Origin: Ruminococcus sp.
GTDB lineage: Bacteria > Bacillota > Clostridia > Oscillospirales > Ruminococcaceae
DNA: 64,000 bases
Reading direction: 5' to 3'
Assembly: GCA_030531185.1 (NCBI GenBank)
Contig: JAUNOG010000006.1
Coordinates: 1-64,000 of the forward strand
The notes beneath the pieces are model-generated. The model saw nothing but the letters and a program-made list of their open reading frames with translations, was not told the origin of the DNA and did no database searches. The position numbers were made by a program, and so were the translations under genes. The stretch's first letter is position 1; every line of letters starts with the position of its first letter. This document shows, piece by piece, positions 43,408 through 52,965 of this stretch.

Positions 43408-44745
43408 ATGACCGTAACAAGAAGAGGATTAATAAGATTATGCTCGCTTACTATTGCCGCAGTTGCGGCTTTGGGAGTGAGAAATATCCAGCTGATGAAC
43501 GATGTTGACAACGCTCAGCGAACAGTAGTGTACAACTATTCCAGAGCGGTAGAGGACTTGGCGGACTCCTGCGATAATCTGTCCGCCGCGCTGGAAAAAC
43601 AGCTTTACGCAGGCACAGGCGCAATGCACCAGAGCCTTGCGGTGGAGCTTTACAAGGAGGCGTCCACTGCAAAGGCGGCTCTTTCTCAGCTGCCGATCGC
43701 CGAACTGAACCTTGAAAATACCTACAAATTTTTATCTCAGGTAGGAAATTACTCCCTCTCGGTATCGCAGAAGCTTATGAACGGCGGCGAGATATCCGAC
43801 GAGGAATACAAAAATATGACTGCGCTGTACGATTATTCCAAAAAGCTCTCCGACGATATGTGGTCGCTTGAAGGAGCATTGTCCGGCGGCGGATATTCTC
43901 TCACCAAAGCGAAAAATTCGCTTTCCGAAAACGAGCCGCCCTATATTACTGACGGATTTTCGGATTTCGAGGACACCTTCGACAATTATCCAAGTCTTAT
44001 CTACGACGGACCTTTCTCGGACAATATACTTGAAAAAACTCCGAAAATGACCTCAAACGCCAAAGAGGTCACAAAGGACAAGGCTCTGCAAAAAGCGGCT
44101 ATGGCTCTGAACGTCAACACAACTACTTTAACCAAAGCCGACGACGTAGAGGGAAATATGCCCGCGTGGAGATTTTCCGACGACAATTCAACAATGTCCT
44201 GCGAGGTCACAAAAAACGGCGGGTATCTTTCATATCTGCTGAAAATGAGGGTGGTGGACAACAGTAATATCGATAAGGACAAGGCTCTGCAAAGCGCAGA
44301 CGATTTTCTCGATTACCTGGGTATACTCTCTATGGAGGAGACCTACTACGAGATAGAAGGAAACGTTATGACGGTAAACTATGCGTATTCCGATCTGGGG
44401 ACAAGGATCTACCCCGATCTTGTAAAGGTGTCCGTGGCTATGGACAACGGTGAAATTCTCGGCTATGATGCAAGAGGATTTCTGGTAAACCATACCGACA
44501 GAAGCTATCCCGAAGATCTGTTTTCAGAAGTAAAGGCTGAACAGCTCGTTTCGCCTAAGCTTACTATCTCCTCAAAGAGAATGGCGGTTATCCCTACCGA
44601 TAATCTTGAGGAAAAGCTTTGCTACGAGTTTGCCTGCAAGGCGGAAAACGGACGCAGCGTACTGGTATATATAAATGCCGAGACGGGCGAGGAGGAGGAC
44701 ATTCTGATCCTTATTGAAAGCGAAGCGGGTACGCTTGCGGAGTAG
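43408..44745 (+). CDS. ypeB: Germination protein YpeB
   Basis: 445 residues from ATG at 43408, chosen because AAAGGA lies nine bases upstream; the ATG nine bases earlier abuts that site. One N-terminal membrane helix or uncleaved signal (GLIRLCSLTIAAVAALGV), a helical region, then PepSY-like repeats (KDKALQKAAMALNVNTTTL; NSNIDKDKALQSADDFLDY). In Bacillus, YpeB is needed for stability of the cortex-lytic enzyme SleB in spores. Here it is not next to a sleB gene; a SleB-like gene lies ~5 kb to the left on the other strand. Confidence 0.88.
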   Translation: MTVTRRGLIRLCSLTIAAVAALGVRNIQLMNDVDNAQRTVVYNYSRAVEDLADSCDNLSAALEKQLYAGTGAMHQSLAVELYKEASTAKAALSQLPIAELNLENTYKFLSQVGNYSLSVSQKLMNGGEISDEEYKNMTALYDYSKKLSDDMWSLEGALSGGGYSLTKAKNSLSENEPPYITDGFSDFEDTFDNYPSLIYDGPFSDNILEKTPKMTSNAKEVTKDKALQKAAMALNVNTTTLTKADDVEGNMPAWRFSDDNSTMSCEVTKNGGYLSYLLKMRVVDNSNIDKDKALQSADDFLDYLGILSMEETYYEIEGNVMTVNYAYSDLGTRIYPDLVKVSVAMDNGEILGYDARGFLVNHTDRSYPEDLFSEVKAEQLVSPKLTISSKRMAVIPTDNLEEKLCYEFACKAENGRSVLVYINAETGEEEDILILIESEAGTLAE

Positions 44746-44795
44746 CCTTAAATCAATATCCGTAATCAATATAAAACTTCAAGGAGGAAACCGAA

Positions 44796-45407
44796 ATGCA
44801 GAATTTCAAAACATCAAGAACAAGAGAAAACCTTATGAGAGCCTTTGTGGGCGAAAGCCAAGCCAGAAACCGTTACACCTTCGCGGCTCAGCAGGCTAAG
44901 AAATCAAACCTTTATGTAGTCTCTGCGCTGTTTAAATTTACGGCAAATCAGGAAAAAGAACACGCGCAGATCTTCTACAATCACCTTAACAGCGAGGCGG
45001 GAGAGACCATTCATATTGACGGCGGTTATCCTGTGGACATTTCAAACAAGGTATGCGATCTTCTGAAAATGGCAAATCACAACGAATACGAGGAGTACGG
45101 AGACGTTTATCCCGCATTCTCGGCGATCGCAAGGGAAGAGGGCTTTGCAAAAATAGCTCAGGACTTTGCAAACATTGCAAAAATCGAGAAAACGCACGGC
45201 GACCGCTTTGATATCTTCCACAAGCTTATGACGGAAAACAAGCTTTTCCAATCGGACAAGCAGGAAACGTGGGTATGCCTTAACTGCGGATATATCCTCG
45301 AGGGAACGTCTGCGCCCGAGAAATGTCCCGTATGCGGAGTTGATCAGGGCTACTATATCAGACTTTCAATGGCAAGCTGGGGCGAATGTCCTAAAAACGG
45401 TCAATAA
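44796..45407 (+). CDS. Rubrerythrin
   Basis: 203 residues. N-terminal ferritin-like four-helix domain with diiron ligands such as E and H in NQEKEHAQIF and KIEKTHGDRF. The C-terminal rubredoxin-like site is CLNCGYILEG with CPVCG. It reduces peroxide in the cytoplasm of anaerobes with electrons from rubredoxin or NADH systems. AGGAGG precedes the ATG. Monocistronic, with a strong terminator behind. Confidence 0.95.
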   Translation: MQNFKTSRTRENLMRAFVGESQARNRYTFAAQQAKKSNLYVVSALFKFTANQEKEHAQIFYNHLNSEAGETIHIDGGYPVDISNKVCDLLKMANHNEYEEYGDVYPAFSAIAREEGFAKIAQDFANIAKIEKTHGDRFDIFHKLMTENKLFQSDKQETWVCLNCGYILEGTSAPEKCPVCGVDQGYYIRLSMASWGECPKNGQ

Positions 45408-45420
45408 GCAAACGCACAAA

Positions 45421-45472
45421 AGAACCTGTCAAAGGGTACGGGCAATCGTCGTCCTTTTGACAGGTTCTCATT
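45421..45472. terminator. Bidirectional intrinsic terminator
   Basis: AGAACCTGTCAAAGG (45421-45435) pairs with CCTTTTGACAGGTTCT (45453-45468), followed by CATTTTGT. It lies between rubrerythrin and the convergent zinc-ribbon gene. Confidence 0.8.
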
Positions 45473-45487
45473 TTGTCGTTTACTTTT

Positions 45488-46405
45488 CTACTGCTTTGCG
45501 CCGCAGTGTATACAGAATTTCATATTCTGCTCCAGAGGTTCGCCGCAGTTTTTACATTTGTTTTCTTCCGTTCTTTCGCTCTCGGAGTTGCCGTCCTTGC
45601 TCTCGGGAAGTTCTATTTCCGCGCTTACTGCCGCCGCACCTCCGTGGCTTTCGGGACGCTCAAATCCGCTGTTCTCAGTTTCCCGAGCCTCGCTTTCTTC
45701 GGCGGACAAAGGCGGTTGAGCCGCCGCAGGCTCGGCGCTGTCGGGGATTATCCCCTGCGCGGAATTATCCTGCTGCTTTTCCGTAACGGGGGCATACTGA
45801 TACGCTGTATTCTGCGCCGCAGGCTCAGGCTGAACATTCTTCTGCTTTTTAACTGCGGGTACTCTTGCCTCAAACTCCTCACAGGAAAATCTGCCCATTA
45901 CCACAAGTCCCGCTATAAGCATTAGAAAAGCGGCTATAACGGGGAGTACATATATCCCAAGATTTACAAGCTCTCTCATTCGGTAAGTGTCGGAACCCAC
46001 TTTAAAAGCGTTTGCCACAGAGCCGCTGTCAATAATTCCGATAATTTTTATCACAGGCTGAACAGCAAGCAGAACGGGTATACACACCGCCAATGCGGGG
46101 TATTCCCTGCCCAGTCTTTTTTTACGCGCCGAGGACGCCGCCACCGTGAACATTATAAAACAGAAAACCGCCATAATTACCGCATTTTCATAAAGCTCCA
46201 CAAACTCGGTGAAATTATTTGCAAAGAACCCCAAGGTTTCTCTTCCGAACAGCGCATTGTATATCAGGGAGGCTGAAACCTCCGTAAGCGCCGCACCCAG
46301 AGACAGCAAAAAGGCGATAAAGGTCAATATGCACAGCGCCGCTCCGCCGTTGGTGAGTTTCTTTTTGTAGATCTTTTCTGTTTTTACATTTCCGTTGTTT
46401 TCCAT
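45488..46405 (-). CDS. Zinc-ribbon membrane protein of unknown function
   Basis: 305 residues from ATG at 46405, with AAAGGA upstream. Four membrane segments occupy ~25-200. A polar Glu/Pro/Ala-rich linker then leads to a C-terminal zinc ribbon: CKNCGEPLEQ with CIHCGAKQ. No family beyond the generic zinc-ribbon type is recognised. The ribbon should be cytoplasmic. It stands alone. Confidence 0.75.
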   Translation of the reverse strand: MENNGNVKTEKIYKKKLTNGGAALCILTFIAFLLSLGAALTEVSASLIYNALFGRETLGFFANNFTEFVELYENAVIMAVFCFIMFTVAASSARKKRLGREYPALAVCIPVLLAVQPVIKIIGIIDSGSVANAFKVGSDTYRMRELVNLGIYVLPVIAAFLMLIAGLVVMGRFSCEEFEARVPAVKKQKNVQPEPAAQNTAYQYAPVTEKQQDNSAQGIIPDSAEPAAAQPPLSAEESEARETENSGFERPESHGGAAAVSAEIELPESKDGNSESERTEENKCKNCGEPLEQNMKFCIHCGAKQ

Positions 46406-46578
46406 TTTGATACAATCCTTTCCATAGTCCGTTAGCATAATCATATATAGCAAACGCCATTGGAATTGTACGCTATCAGTTCTTACAAAACTTCAAGTAC
46501 GGTTTCCGATGTCGTTTACTATAAAATAATTACTTCAAACTAATCATATCTTATTTTTAATCCAATGTCAACAGCGAT

Positions 46579-49500
46579 TTATGTCTCATCTTTGCTTTTT
46601 TTATCAAAATCGAAATCGTCTCCGAGAATTTCTCTCAGCGCCCTGTCCGTTTCCGTCTGCAAATCTCTTTTGGACAGTCTTTTCTTTTCAACGGAGACCT
46701 CTGCTTGATTTTCTTCCCGCATCGCTTTTTCCAAAATATCCTCCAACGACGAAGAGCTTTCCTCGTCTTTATAAGGTTCTGTTTCCGTCGGGACTTCTAT
46801 CGGCGGAATTATGCTTTCCTCCGTTTTTATCTCTGCGGAGCTTGATTTCCCGCTGATTTTTGCTACGAGCTTTTTCATATACTTGCCTTTTTTATACTCG
46901 AATGTGCATATCATTATCAGCGCCAGCAGACCGAAAACGGTTATCACCAGTGAAAATCTCCAGTAATTTGGGGAGAACTTCATTGATATCTCGTTTTTGC
47001 CCGCCTCCAGAGGAATGGTAATAAGACTGTCCAGAGACTTTTCGGGAGTGACAGCCTTGCCGTTTACGCTGATAGTCCAGCCCTCCTCATAGGGGATAGT
47101 GGTGAACAGTAAGTCGCCGTCGTTATCCGCCGTAACCGTGCCTTTCAGCTTTGTATCGGAAAATTCTGTTACTTCAAAACTTCTTTCCTGCAAGACGGAG
47201 CAGGTTTCCGCAAACGCGTCATAATCGAAGGTATAGAAAAGCTTGTCGGACCAGAACGCCTCGTTCTCGTCGTTGGCGATAGTGATCCTTATTCTCAGCT
47301 CCTGTCCCTCCGAGTACTTGCCGAGGTTGAGTATGGAATAATTGTCGCCCACAAAGAACTGTCCTGCGTAGGTCATAGCGTTTGCGCCGTCAACATATTC
47401 GTCCTCGTCCTGTATCCATATATTGCAGCTGCGCTCATATTTTGTGGGAAGATACATATAGAGATAGGAATTCTTGTCCATTCTTACCACATAATCCACA
47501 TGACATTCGGCTATAGAGCTGTCCGCAGGATAAAACTTGGTATGACCGTCGGTAAGCTGAGAGGTATTCACATTTTCCATATCGCTGTTTATAACCTCAA
47601 GCTGGGTGAAATATCTTGTGGTATCTCCTGCGAGAGCGTTGAAGATCATATTCTGATTTTCAAAGGGATTTGTCTCGGAAAGCTGTACGGAACGGATATC
47701 TCCCTCGCTTACAACTCCAAGCCCCAGAGCGTTGGGGTTATTGTAGTACTTAAAAGTCGCGTCCCCCACTGTATACTCTGTGGTAAGAGAGTACTCCTCG
47801 GGGACCTTGACTCTTGTGCCGACGTAAGAAGTGTTGCCCTCCTTATCCATAAGGTACTTGACGTCGAACAGAGCGTCGGTCATAAAGGTCGTTCCGTCGT
47901 ATTTTGTATAATGTCCGCCGTAGGCATAGCCCAGCCTGTGAAGCATTAACAGCGCAGGCGCGTTCATTGTGGAGCTTGAATGAGAAAGGCTGTAATATCC
48001 CGTGCCCATAGCGTCGTTTACGGTTCTGTGGAAGGTCGCCTCCATACGGTAGAAAGGCTCGTCGTCGTACTCGTCAATCATATCGACGGCGTCTCTCAGC
48101 TGAGACATATAAGGCTCGTAGGAGCTGTATCTGCTGTACGCCACGTCGCTGTCGATCTTATCGATAGTATCGGCGGAATTTACAAAAAGCTCCACGCACA
48201 GCACAGCCACAAGGGAAACGCACACAGCCTTTGACCGCGGGTACTTCTTACTCAGATGAATAAGAGCGAAATAAAGGCATATTGCTATCATAGACACCCA
48301 TATACCCTGTATAACATTGGTATACGTTCCGTCGTCGTTGGTTTTTGTTTCGAAAAGCTGGAAGTGTCCGTAATTCTCTCTTTCGCACCAGAAAAGGAAC
48401 ACCATAAGCCCGAATACCACTCCGCCTATGTTCTTGGAGGTAATGCCGTCGAGATTTTCAAAGGCTCTGAATGCCATAAGAACCAGCATAAATGAGAAGA
48501 TAAACGAATATCTGAAAGGCAGCCAGTTAGGTACCTGAAAACCGTGCATAGCCATATCCCAAGGCTTGATATACATTAACAGCACGAGAATTACCGCCAG
48601 CAGTCCCTTTGAGGTTTTCTCCTTGACGGTGATCTTTTCATTCATAAAGAAAAGCGGAACAAGTATCAGCGCAGCCGCTCCGCAGTAGACCATAGGCATA
48701 CCCTCGGGGTACACCGTATCGTATGTCATAGGGAAAAGCTTTGTGATAAAGGTAAGGAAATCAAACTGGGTAGCAAGCGAGAAATCGGGATCAGTAAACT
48801 CGAATTTTCCCAGTTTCAGAGAATTGTACACAGGTATAAGCACAAAAGCGGCGCACATCAGCGCGACCAGAGTACCCACTCCGAAATTCACACAGCGTGA
48901 AAAGAATTTCTTCGGAAGTATCCTGCCCTCTTTGTTAAGGCAAACATAGCAGAAATAGAAAAACGTGAAAATACCTACCATATAGCCGATATAGAAATGA
49001 GCTATGAACATCAGCGCAAGAGGGATAATATAAGGCGCAAGCTTGCCCTCGTCCACAAGACGCTGTACGCCCCAGCAGATAAGGGGCAGATAAATAAGTC
49101 CGTCAAGCCACATAGGGTCCATAAGCTGAACGACCATATACGCCATAAGAGCATACATTGTAGGGAATATTACCAGCGATACCGTCTTGGGCGGCTTCGG
49201 CGATATTTTTTTCAGGAAAAAGCAGAACGTCACAGCCGCCGTTCCGATCTTCGCAAGCTGCATTATAAGTATCGAAGTCGCCATTATGCTCCTCGGCAGA
49301 AATGCGATTATAAGCATAAAGGGGCTTGCAAGATAGTACGCGTATATTCCGAACATTTCTCCGCTGAGATTTCTTGACCAGCTGTAAAGCCAGCTTGCAC
49401 GTCCCCAGAATGCGTCTCTGAAACGCTCGTAGTAGTAGACGTACTGTCCGTTAAGATCAAGAACCAGCACCGAGCCGTCGCCTATGGGGTGAATTTTAAA

Positions 49501-49638
49501 GAACGCATACGCCGCGAACATTATTGCCACCGGCAGGAAAAACACAAGGAAATAAAGCCTCTTGTCATAGCAGAAGCCTCTGATCTTCCTCCACAGCTTT
49601 CCCGCGTAATTTGATTTTGCCGTTTTTGCGTTATCCAT
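46579..49638 (-). CDS. YfhO family membrane glycosyltransferase
   Basis: 1019 residues. Around 12 membrane helices fill the first ~480 residues (GT-C layout, with the early extracellular acid motif in LVLDLNGQYVYYYERFRD). A large outside domain, one more helix near 900, and a ~90-residue acidic cytoplasmic tail follow. YfhO-type proteins add sugars to teichoic-acid-like polymers from an undecaprenyl-phosphate donor. The tail makes it longer than Bacillus YfhO. The gene overlaps by 8 bp the GT2 gene that would make the donor. Confidence 0.87.
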   Translation of the reverse strand: MDNAKTAKSNYAGKLWRKIRGFCYDKRLYFLVFFLPVAIMFAAYAFFKIHPIGDGSVLVLDLNGQYVYYYERFRDAFWGRASWLYSWSRNLSGEMFGIYAYYLASPFMLIIAFLPRSIMATSILIMQLAKIGTAAVTFCFFLKKISPKPPKTVSLVIFPTMYALMAYMVVQLMDPMWLDGLIYLPLICWGVQRLVDEGKLAPYIIPLALMFIAHFYIGYMVGIFTFFYFCYVCLNKEGRILPKKFFSRCVNFGVGTLVALMCAAFVLIPVYNSLKLGKFEFTDPDFSLATQFDFLTFITKLFPMTYDTVYPEGMPMVYCGAAALILVPLFFMNEKITVKEKTSKGLLAVILVLLMYIKPWDMAMHGFQVPNWLPFRYSFIFSFMLVLMAFRAFENLDGITSKNIGGVVFGLMVFLFWCERENYGHFQLFETKTNDDGTYTNVIQGIWVSMIAICLYFALIHLSKKYPRSKAVCVSLVAVLCVELFVNSADTIDKIDSDVAYSRYSSYEPYMSQLRDAVDMIDEYDDEPFYRMEATFHRTVNDAMGTGYYSLSHSSSTMNAPALLMLHRLGYAYGGHYTKYDGTTFMTDALFDVKYLMDKEGNTSYVGTRVKVPEEYSLTTEYTVGDATFKYYNNPNALGLGVVSEGDIRSVQLSETNPFENQNMIFNALAGDTTRYFTQLEVINSDMENVNTSQLTDGHTKFYPADSSIAECHVDYVVRMDKNSYLYMYLPTKYERSCNIWIQDEDEYVDGANAMTYAGQFFVGDNYSILNLGKYSEGQELRIRITIANDENEAFWSDKLFYTFDYDAFAETCSVLQERSFEVTEFSDTKLKGTVTADNDGDLLFTTIPYEEGWTISVNGKAVTPEKSLDSLITIPLEAGKNEISMKFSPNYWRFSLVITVFGLLALIMICTFEYKKGKYMKKLVAKISGKSSSAEIKTEESIIPPIEVPTETEPYKDEESSSSLEDILEKAMREENQAEVSVEKKRLSKRDLQTETDRALREILGDDFDFDKKSKDET

Positions 49639-50584
49639 TTTCCTTTTTATTCTCTCCTTGCTCCTTTGATTTTGTAACTATATCTCTTATAATATACCTG
49701 GGACGCTGCTTTATTTCCTCGTATATCTTGGAAATATAATAGCCTATAACGCCCAGACTGAACATTATGATACTGGAGGTCAAAAGCTGTAAAATAATGA
49801 CCGTTGAAAAGCCTGCGTCCGCTCCGCCCCAGAATTTATTGTAAAGGGTATTTATACCCAGAATTATCGAAATTATAAAGGTTATCACTCCGCACGCCGT
49901 AACTATTTGTAAAGGCGCGGAAGTAAACGAAGTAATATTATTTACCGCAAATTTTATCAGAGCCTTTACGCTCCATTTGGACTGTCCTATCTCCCTGTCC
50001 GCCACGTCGAAATACACCTTTTCGGTTTTATAGCCCACCCAGCTTGACATCGCCCTGAAAAACGTAAGCCTTTCGGGCATTCTGTTAAGGCTGTCGATGA
50101 CCGCTCTGTCAAGGAGCTTGAAATCCGAAGCAGACTGCATATCAAGTCCGCCCGAGCCGCTGATAAGCTTGTAAAACCACAGAGAAAACACTTTGTAAAC
50201 AGGATTTTCCTTACCCCTGCTGTTTTTTCTTCCCTCGACCACGTCAACGTCGTTATTTTCCCATATACGGTACATCTCGATCATAACCTCGGGAGGAAAC
50301 TGCAGGTCGCAGTCAAGAAGTACGGCGCAGTCACCCTTTGCGACCTCAAGCCCTGCGAAGATCGCGCTTTCCTTGCCGAAATTTCTGGAAAAATTCACGC
50401 CGACGATATGCCCGTCCGTCTTTGCAAGCTTTGATATAAGCTCCCACGTCCTGTCCTTTGAACCGTCGTTGATAAACACAAGCTCGTAATCTATTTTATT
50501 GTCCTGTAAAAGCTTACCCACCACCGAGGCGGTTTTTTCAATGTTTCCCTCCTCGTTATAGCTGGGAATTATAACCGATAGCAC
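49631..50584 (-). CDS. GT2 family polyprenyl-phosphate glycosyltransferase (CsbB/GtrB-like)
   Basis: 317 residues from a GTG at 50584, preceded by AAGGAG; a longer upstream frame has no such site. The GT2 domain has SVIIPSYNEEGNIEKT, FINDGSKDRT and the DxD in LLDCDLQFPPE. Two C-terminal membrane helices follow (~235-300). Such enzymes put one sugar on undecaprenyl phosphate on the inner face. With YfhO directly behind it, this looks like a CsbB-YfhO pair that decorates a wall or lipid-linked polymer. Confidence 0.9.
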   Translation of the reverse strand: MLSVIIPSYNEEGNIEKTASVVGKLLQDNKIDYELVFINDGSKDRTWELISKLAKTDGHIVGVNFSRNFGKESAIFAGLEVAKGDCAVLLDCDLQFPPEVMIEMYRIWENNDVDVVEGRKNSRGKENPVYKVFSLWFYKLISGSGGLDMQSASDFKLLDRAVIDSLNRMPERLTFFRAMSSWVGYKTEKVYFDVADREIGQSKWSVKALIKFAVNNITSFTSAPLQIVTACGVITFIISIILGINTLYNKFWGGADAGFSTVIILQLLTSSIIMFSLGVIGYYISKIYEEIKQRPRYIIRDIVTKSKEQGENKKENG

Positions 50585-50674
50585 TGTTCCATTCTCCTTA
50601 CTTAAACGTCTGTTGACATAAAACACAATCAGAGGACGTCAAAAAACTATGACGTCCCCTTAATGAAAAACTTT

Positions 50675-51487
50675 TTATCCCACTATGCCTGCGATAACCA
50701 TTATCAAACCGATTACCGCACAGCCAATTCCGCCGAAAAGATTAAGCTTTACGGCGTTTTCCTTGCTCTTTACCAGTTCCTCCTCGGATTTTGTGGTAAC
50801 GATAAACGGCTTTGACTTATCTCTCGGAGGTCCGATAAATATCTGTCCGTTTTCAAGATAAGCCTCGCCCAGCACATAAAGTCTGGCAAGCAGAGGAATT
50901 GTCTTTTCCACCTGCTTATATCCCAGAAGTCTGTACCCTGCACCGAAGGAAACATTGAAATCTCTGTAACGGCGGTGAGGGTTCATATATGTATTGGAGT
51001 TATACTGATTTGCGTTCTGAAATCTGTCCATAGTTTTCTGCAAATCAAGCTTATCCGCAACGCCGTTGGTCTCAATGGCAATTCTGTCGCCGTTTGAGTC
51101 GGCAACAAACAGCGTCTCGCCCGACTCCTCCTCGCTGAGCTTATCCTCGTGCTTTACGGTTCTTGTGCGGACATTTCCCTGGCTGTCTCTTTCTTCTCTG
51201 GTCTCCTCGGAGACCTTATAGGTCTCCGCCACGTAGAACGCCACCTGCTTCTGGCTGTAAGGCGTTCTCGGAGGATTGTCGCAGGCGGCAGTTCCCTTTA
51301 CCTCCACAAGTTCTCTGTAATTGGGGTCTATATCCGCCATATCCTGCAAAGCTTCCCTTACCTCGGGAATGGTCTTTGTCTGCTGAAACTGAATTTCCAA
51401 AAGATCGCCCGCAGCTTTTTTTCTGCCTATCAGCACAAAATATGCGCCGACAGCTATAAGGGCTATACCGATTATTACTGTAACCAT
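50675..51487 (-). CDS. GIDE-domain membrane protein (E3-ligase-like family, no RING)
   Basis: 270 residues. A membrane helix at each end (VTVIIGIALIAVGAYFVLIG; GGIGCAVIGLIMVIAG) encloses a beta-rich domain with ELVEVKGTAACDNPP, ETLFVADSNGDRIAIE and YRLLGYKQVEKTIPLLARLY. This pattern matches the GIDE domain, known from eukaryotic MULAN/MUL1. The C-terminal RING finger of the eukaryotic proteins is absent, so ubiquitin ligase activity is not expected. It lies 3 bp after pspA. Confidence 0.78.
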   Translation of the reverse strand: MVTVIIGIALIAVGAYFVLIGRKKAAGDLLEIQFQQTKTIPEVREALQDMADIDPNYRELVEVKGTAACDNPPRTPYSQKQVAFYVAETYKVSEETREERDSQGNVRTRTVKHEDKLSEEESGETLFVADSNGDRIAIETNGVADKLDLQKTMDRFQNANQYNSNTYMNPHRRYRDFNVSFGAGYRLLGYKQVEKTIPLLARLYVLGEAYLENGQIFIGPPRDKSKPFIVTTKSEEELVKSKENAVKLNLFGGIGCAVIGLIMVIAGIVG

Positions 51488-51490
51488 TGA

Positions 51491-52162
51491 TTACTCTCCG
51501 CCGTTCATTTCCGCCATAAGCCTTGCAAGCTCGTCGTCTACCGCGCTGTTAGCCTCAAGCTCTGCAAACGGATCGTCTGCTGAATTAGCCGTACCGGCAA
51601 GATCGGAGAACGCTTCAGCCTGAGCCTCCTTGGACTCGATCTTTTCTTCCATTTTATCAAGCTTGCTGAACGCGCTGGAGGAGTCCATACTGCCCAAGGT
51701 CTTTGCCATACTCTTCTGAGCGTCCGCCATTTTTGAACGTGCGATAAGCGTGGACTGTCTGCTTCTAGCCTCGTCAAGCTTCATCTTCAGAGCGTCAACC
51801 TGTCCCTTGATAGTGTCGACCTGCGCTGTGCACTGGTCATACATAGGCTGGAACTGCTCTACCTGCTTGTCGCAGTTTACTTTCTTTGCAAGCGCCTGCT
51901 TTGCAAGATCCTGCTTGCCTGCCTTGAGCGCCATTTTTGCCTTGTTCTCCCATTCCTGAGACTCAGCCTTAGCCTTATCCAGCTGTTTTTTCATCTGTCT
52001 CTGAGAGCCCATAGCCTGACCGAGAGCGTCGGTGCACTTCTGAAGCTCCTTCTCCATATCAATGATGATCTGCTTTACCATTTTTTCAGGGTTTTCCGCC
52101 CTGTCAAGCAGGTCGTTGATGTTGGACTTTACCAAATCTCCCGCTCTCTGAAAAATTCCCAT
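51491..52162 (-). CDS. pspA: PspA/IM30 family protein
   Basis: 223 residues, nearly all coiled coil. The start MGIFQRAGDLVKSNINDLLD and the segment ENPEKMVKQIIIDMEKELQK are standard for PspA/Vipp1. It binds stressed membranes from inside and forms ring- or rod-shaped assemblies. A short helix (~190-223) at the end is also typical. Neighbours are a GIDE protein and two small membrane proteins, and a PspC gene lies in the divergent operon. Confidence 0.92.
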   Translation of the reverse strand: MGIFQRAGDLVKSNINDLLDRAENPEKMVKQIIIDMEKELQKCTDALGQAMGSQRQMKKQLDKAKAESQEWENKAKMALKAGKQDLAKQALAKKVNCDKQVEQFQPMYDQCTAQVDTIKGQVDALKMKLDEARSRQSTLIARSKMADAQKSMAKTLGSMDSSSAFSKLDKMEEKIESKEAQAEAFSDLAGTANSADDPFAELEANSAVDDELARLMAEMNGGE

Positions 52163-52213
52163 AGTTATTTCCTCCTAAAATAATTTAAAATTTTATCCGA
52201 ATAAGCACGCCGT

Positions 52214-52960
52214 CTAAACGGCGCCCGTATTATTCTCGCTGTCGTATTTTCTGTTGCAGTCCGTCCTTACGCTGTTGAAGTGATAGACTGTAAAAGCTAT
52301 CATACAGTAAAGAATGACCTTGCCGACGGCAAGTCCAAGCCCTGCCGCTCCCGATATGAATTCCACAGGGATAAACCTGTTTAAAATATCACAGCCCAGA
52401 CAGATAAGCGTAACGACCGCCGTTTTGTTATACGCAGACCTCAGTCTGTAAATATTTGAAACATCGTTTAAAAATCTGAACCTGTTCGTCTGAGAGTACT
52501 TCTCGTTAAGCTCACAGTACCTCAGCACAAGGTCGAAAAGGCTCAGAGCCATAACCGTAACAGCCGCTCCCAACACTGCGCTGAACAGATTATCGAGCAG
52601 CGCGTTAAGCTTGACAAGTCCAAGGACAAAGCGGCACGCGGCGGCAGCAAGGCACATACCCGCGCTCACAGCGGTCTGCTTTCTTATAAGCTCCAGCGCG
52701 GCAAGCCTCGTCTGCGAAAATCCCGCAGAGCTTTCCTCCGAAACGGAATTCTTAAAAAGCTCCTCAAGCTGTCTGCTTACATTAAAGCCCAGCAGAACAG
52801 TTTTTTCCCCCGGATTATCCTGTGCCCTGCAAAGATCCCGAAGTTCGCCCAGTCCCACAAGAAAGATCACAAAACCGATAAGCTTTACTATATAATTGGA
52901 AGTCCAGCCGAAATTAAGCTGAAACAGTAAAAAAGCCGTACCTATGCAAAGAAAATTCAT
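52214..52960 (-). CDS. Hypothetical membrane protein of the Psp operon
   Basis: 248 residues, about five membrane helices (for example YIVKLIGFVIFLVGLGEL and VILYCMIAFTVYHF). No family recognised. It ends 51 bp before pspA and begins 5 bp after the preceding membrane protein, so it belongs to the same transcript. A role in the membrane-stress response is inferred from position only. Confidence 0.65.
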   Translation of the reverse strand: MNFLCIGTAFLLFQLNFGWTSNYIVKLIGFVIFLVGLGELRDLCRAQDNPGEKTVLLGFNVSRQLEELFKNSVSEESSAGFSQTRLAALELIRKQTAVSAGMCLAAAACRFVLGLVKLNALLDNLFSAVLGAAVTVMALSLFDLVLRYCELNEKYSQTNRFRFLNDVSNIYRLRSAYNKTAVVTLICLGCDILNRFIPVEFISGAAGLGLAVGKVILYCMIAFTVYHFNSVRTDCNRKYDSENNTGAV

Positions 52961-52965
52961 TTAGA

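Noticed and set aside
50675..51487. True ubiquitin E3 ligase
   Set aside because: No RING finger or zinc-binding cysteine set is present; only the GIDE part is similar.
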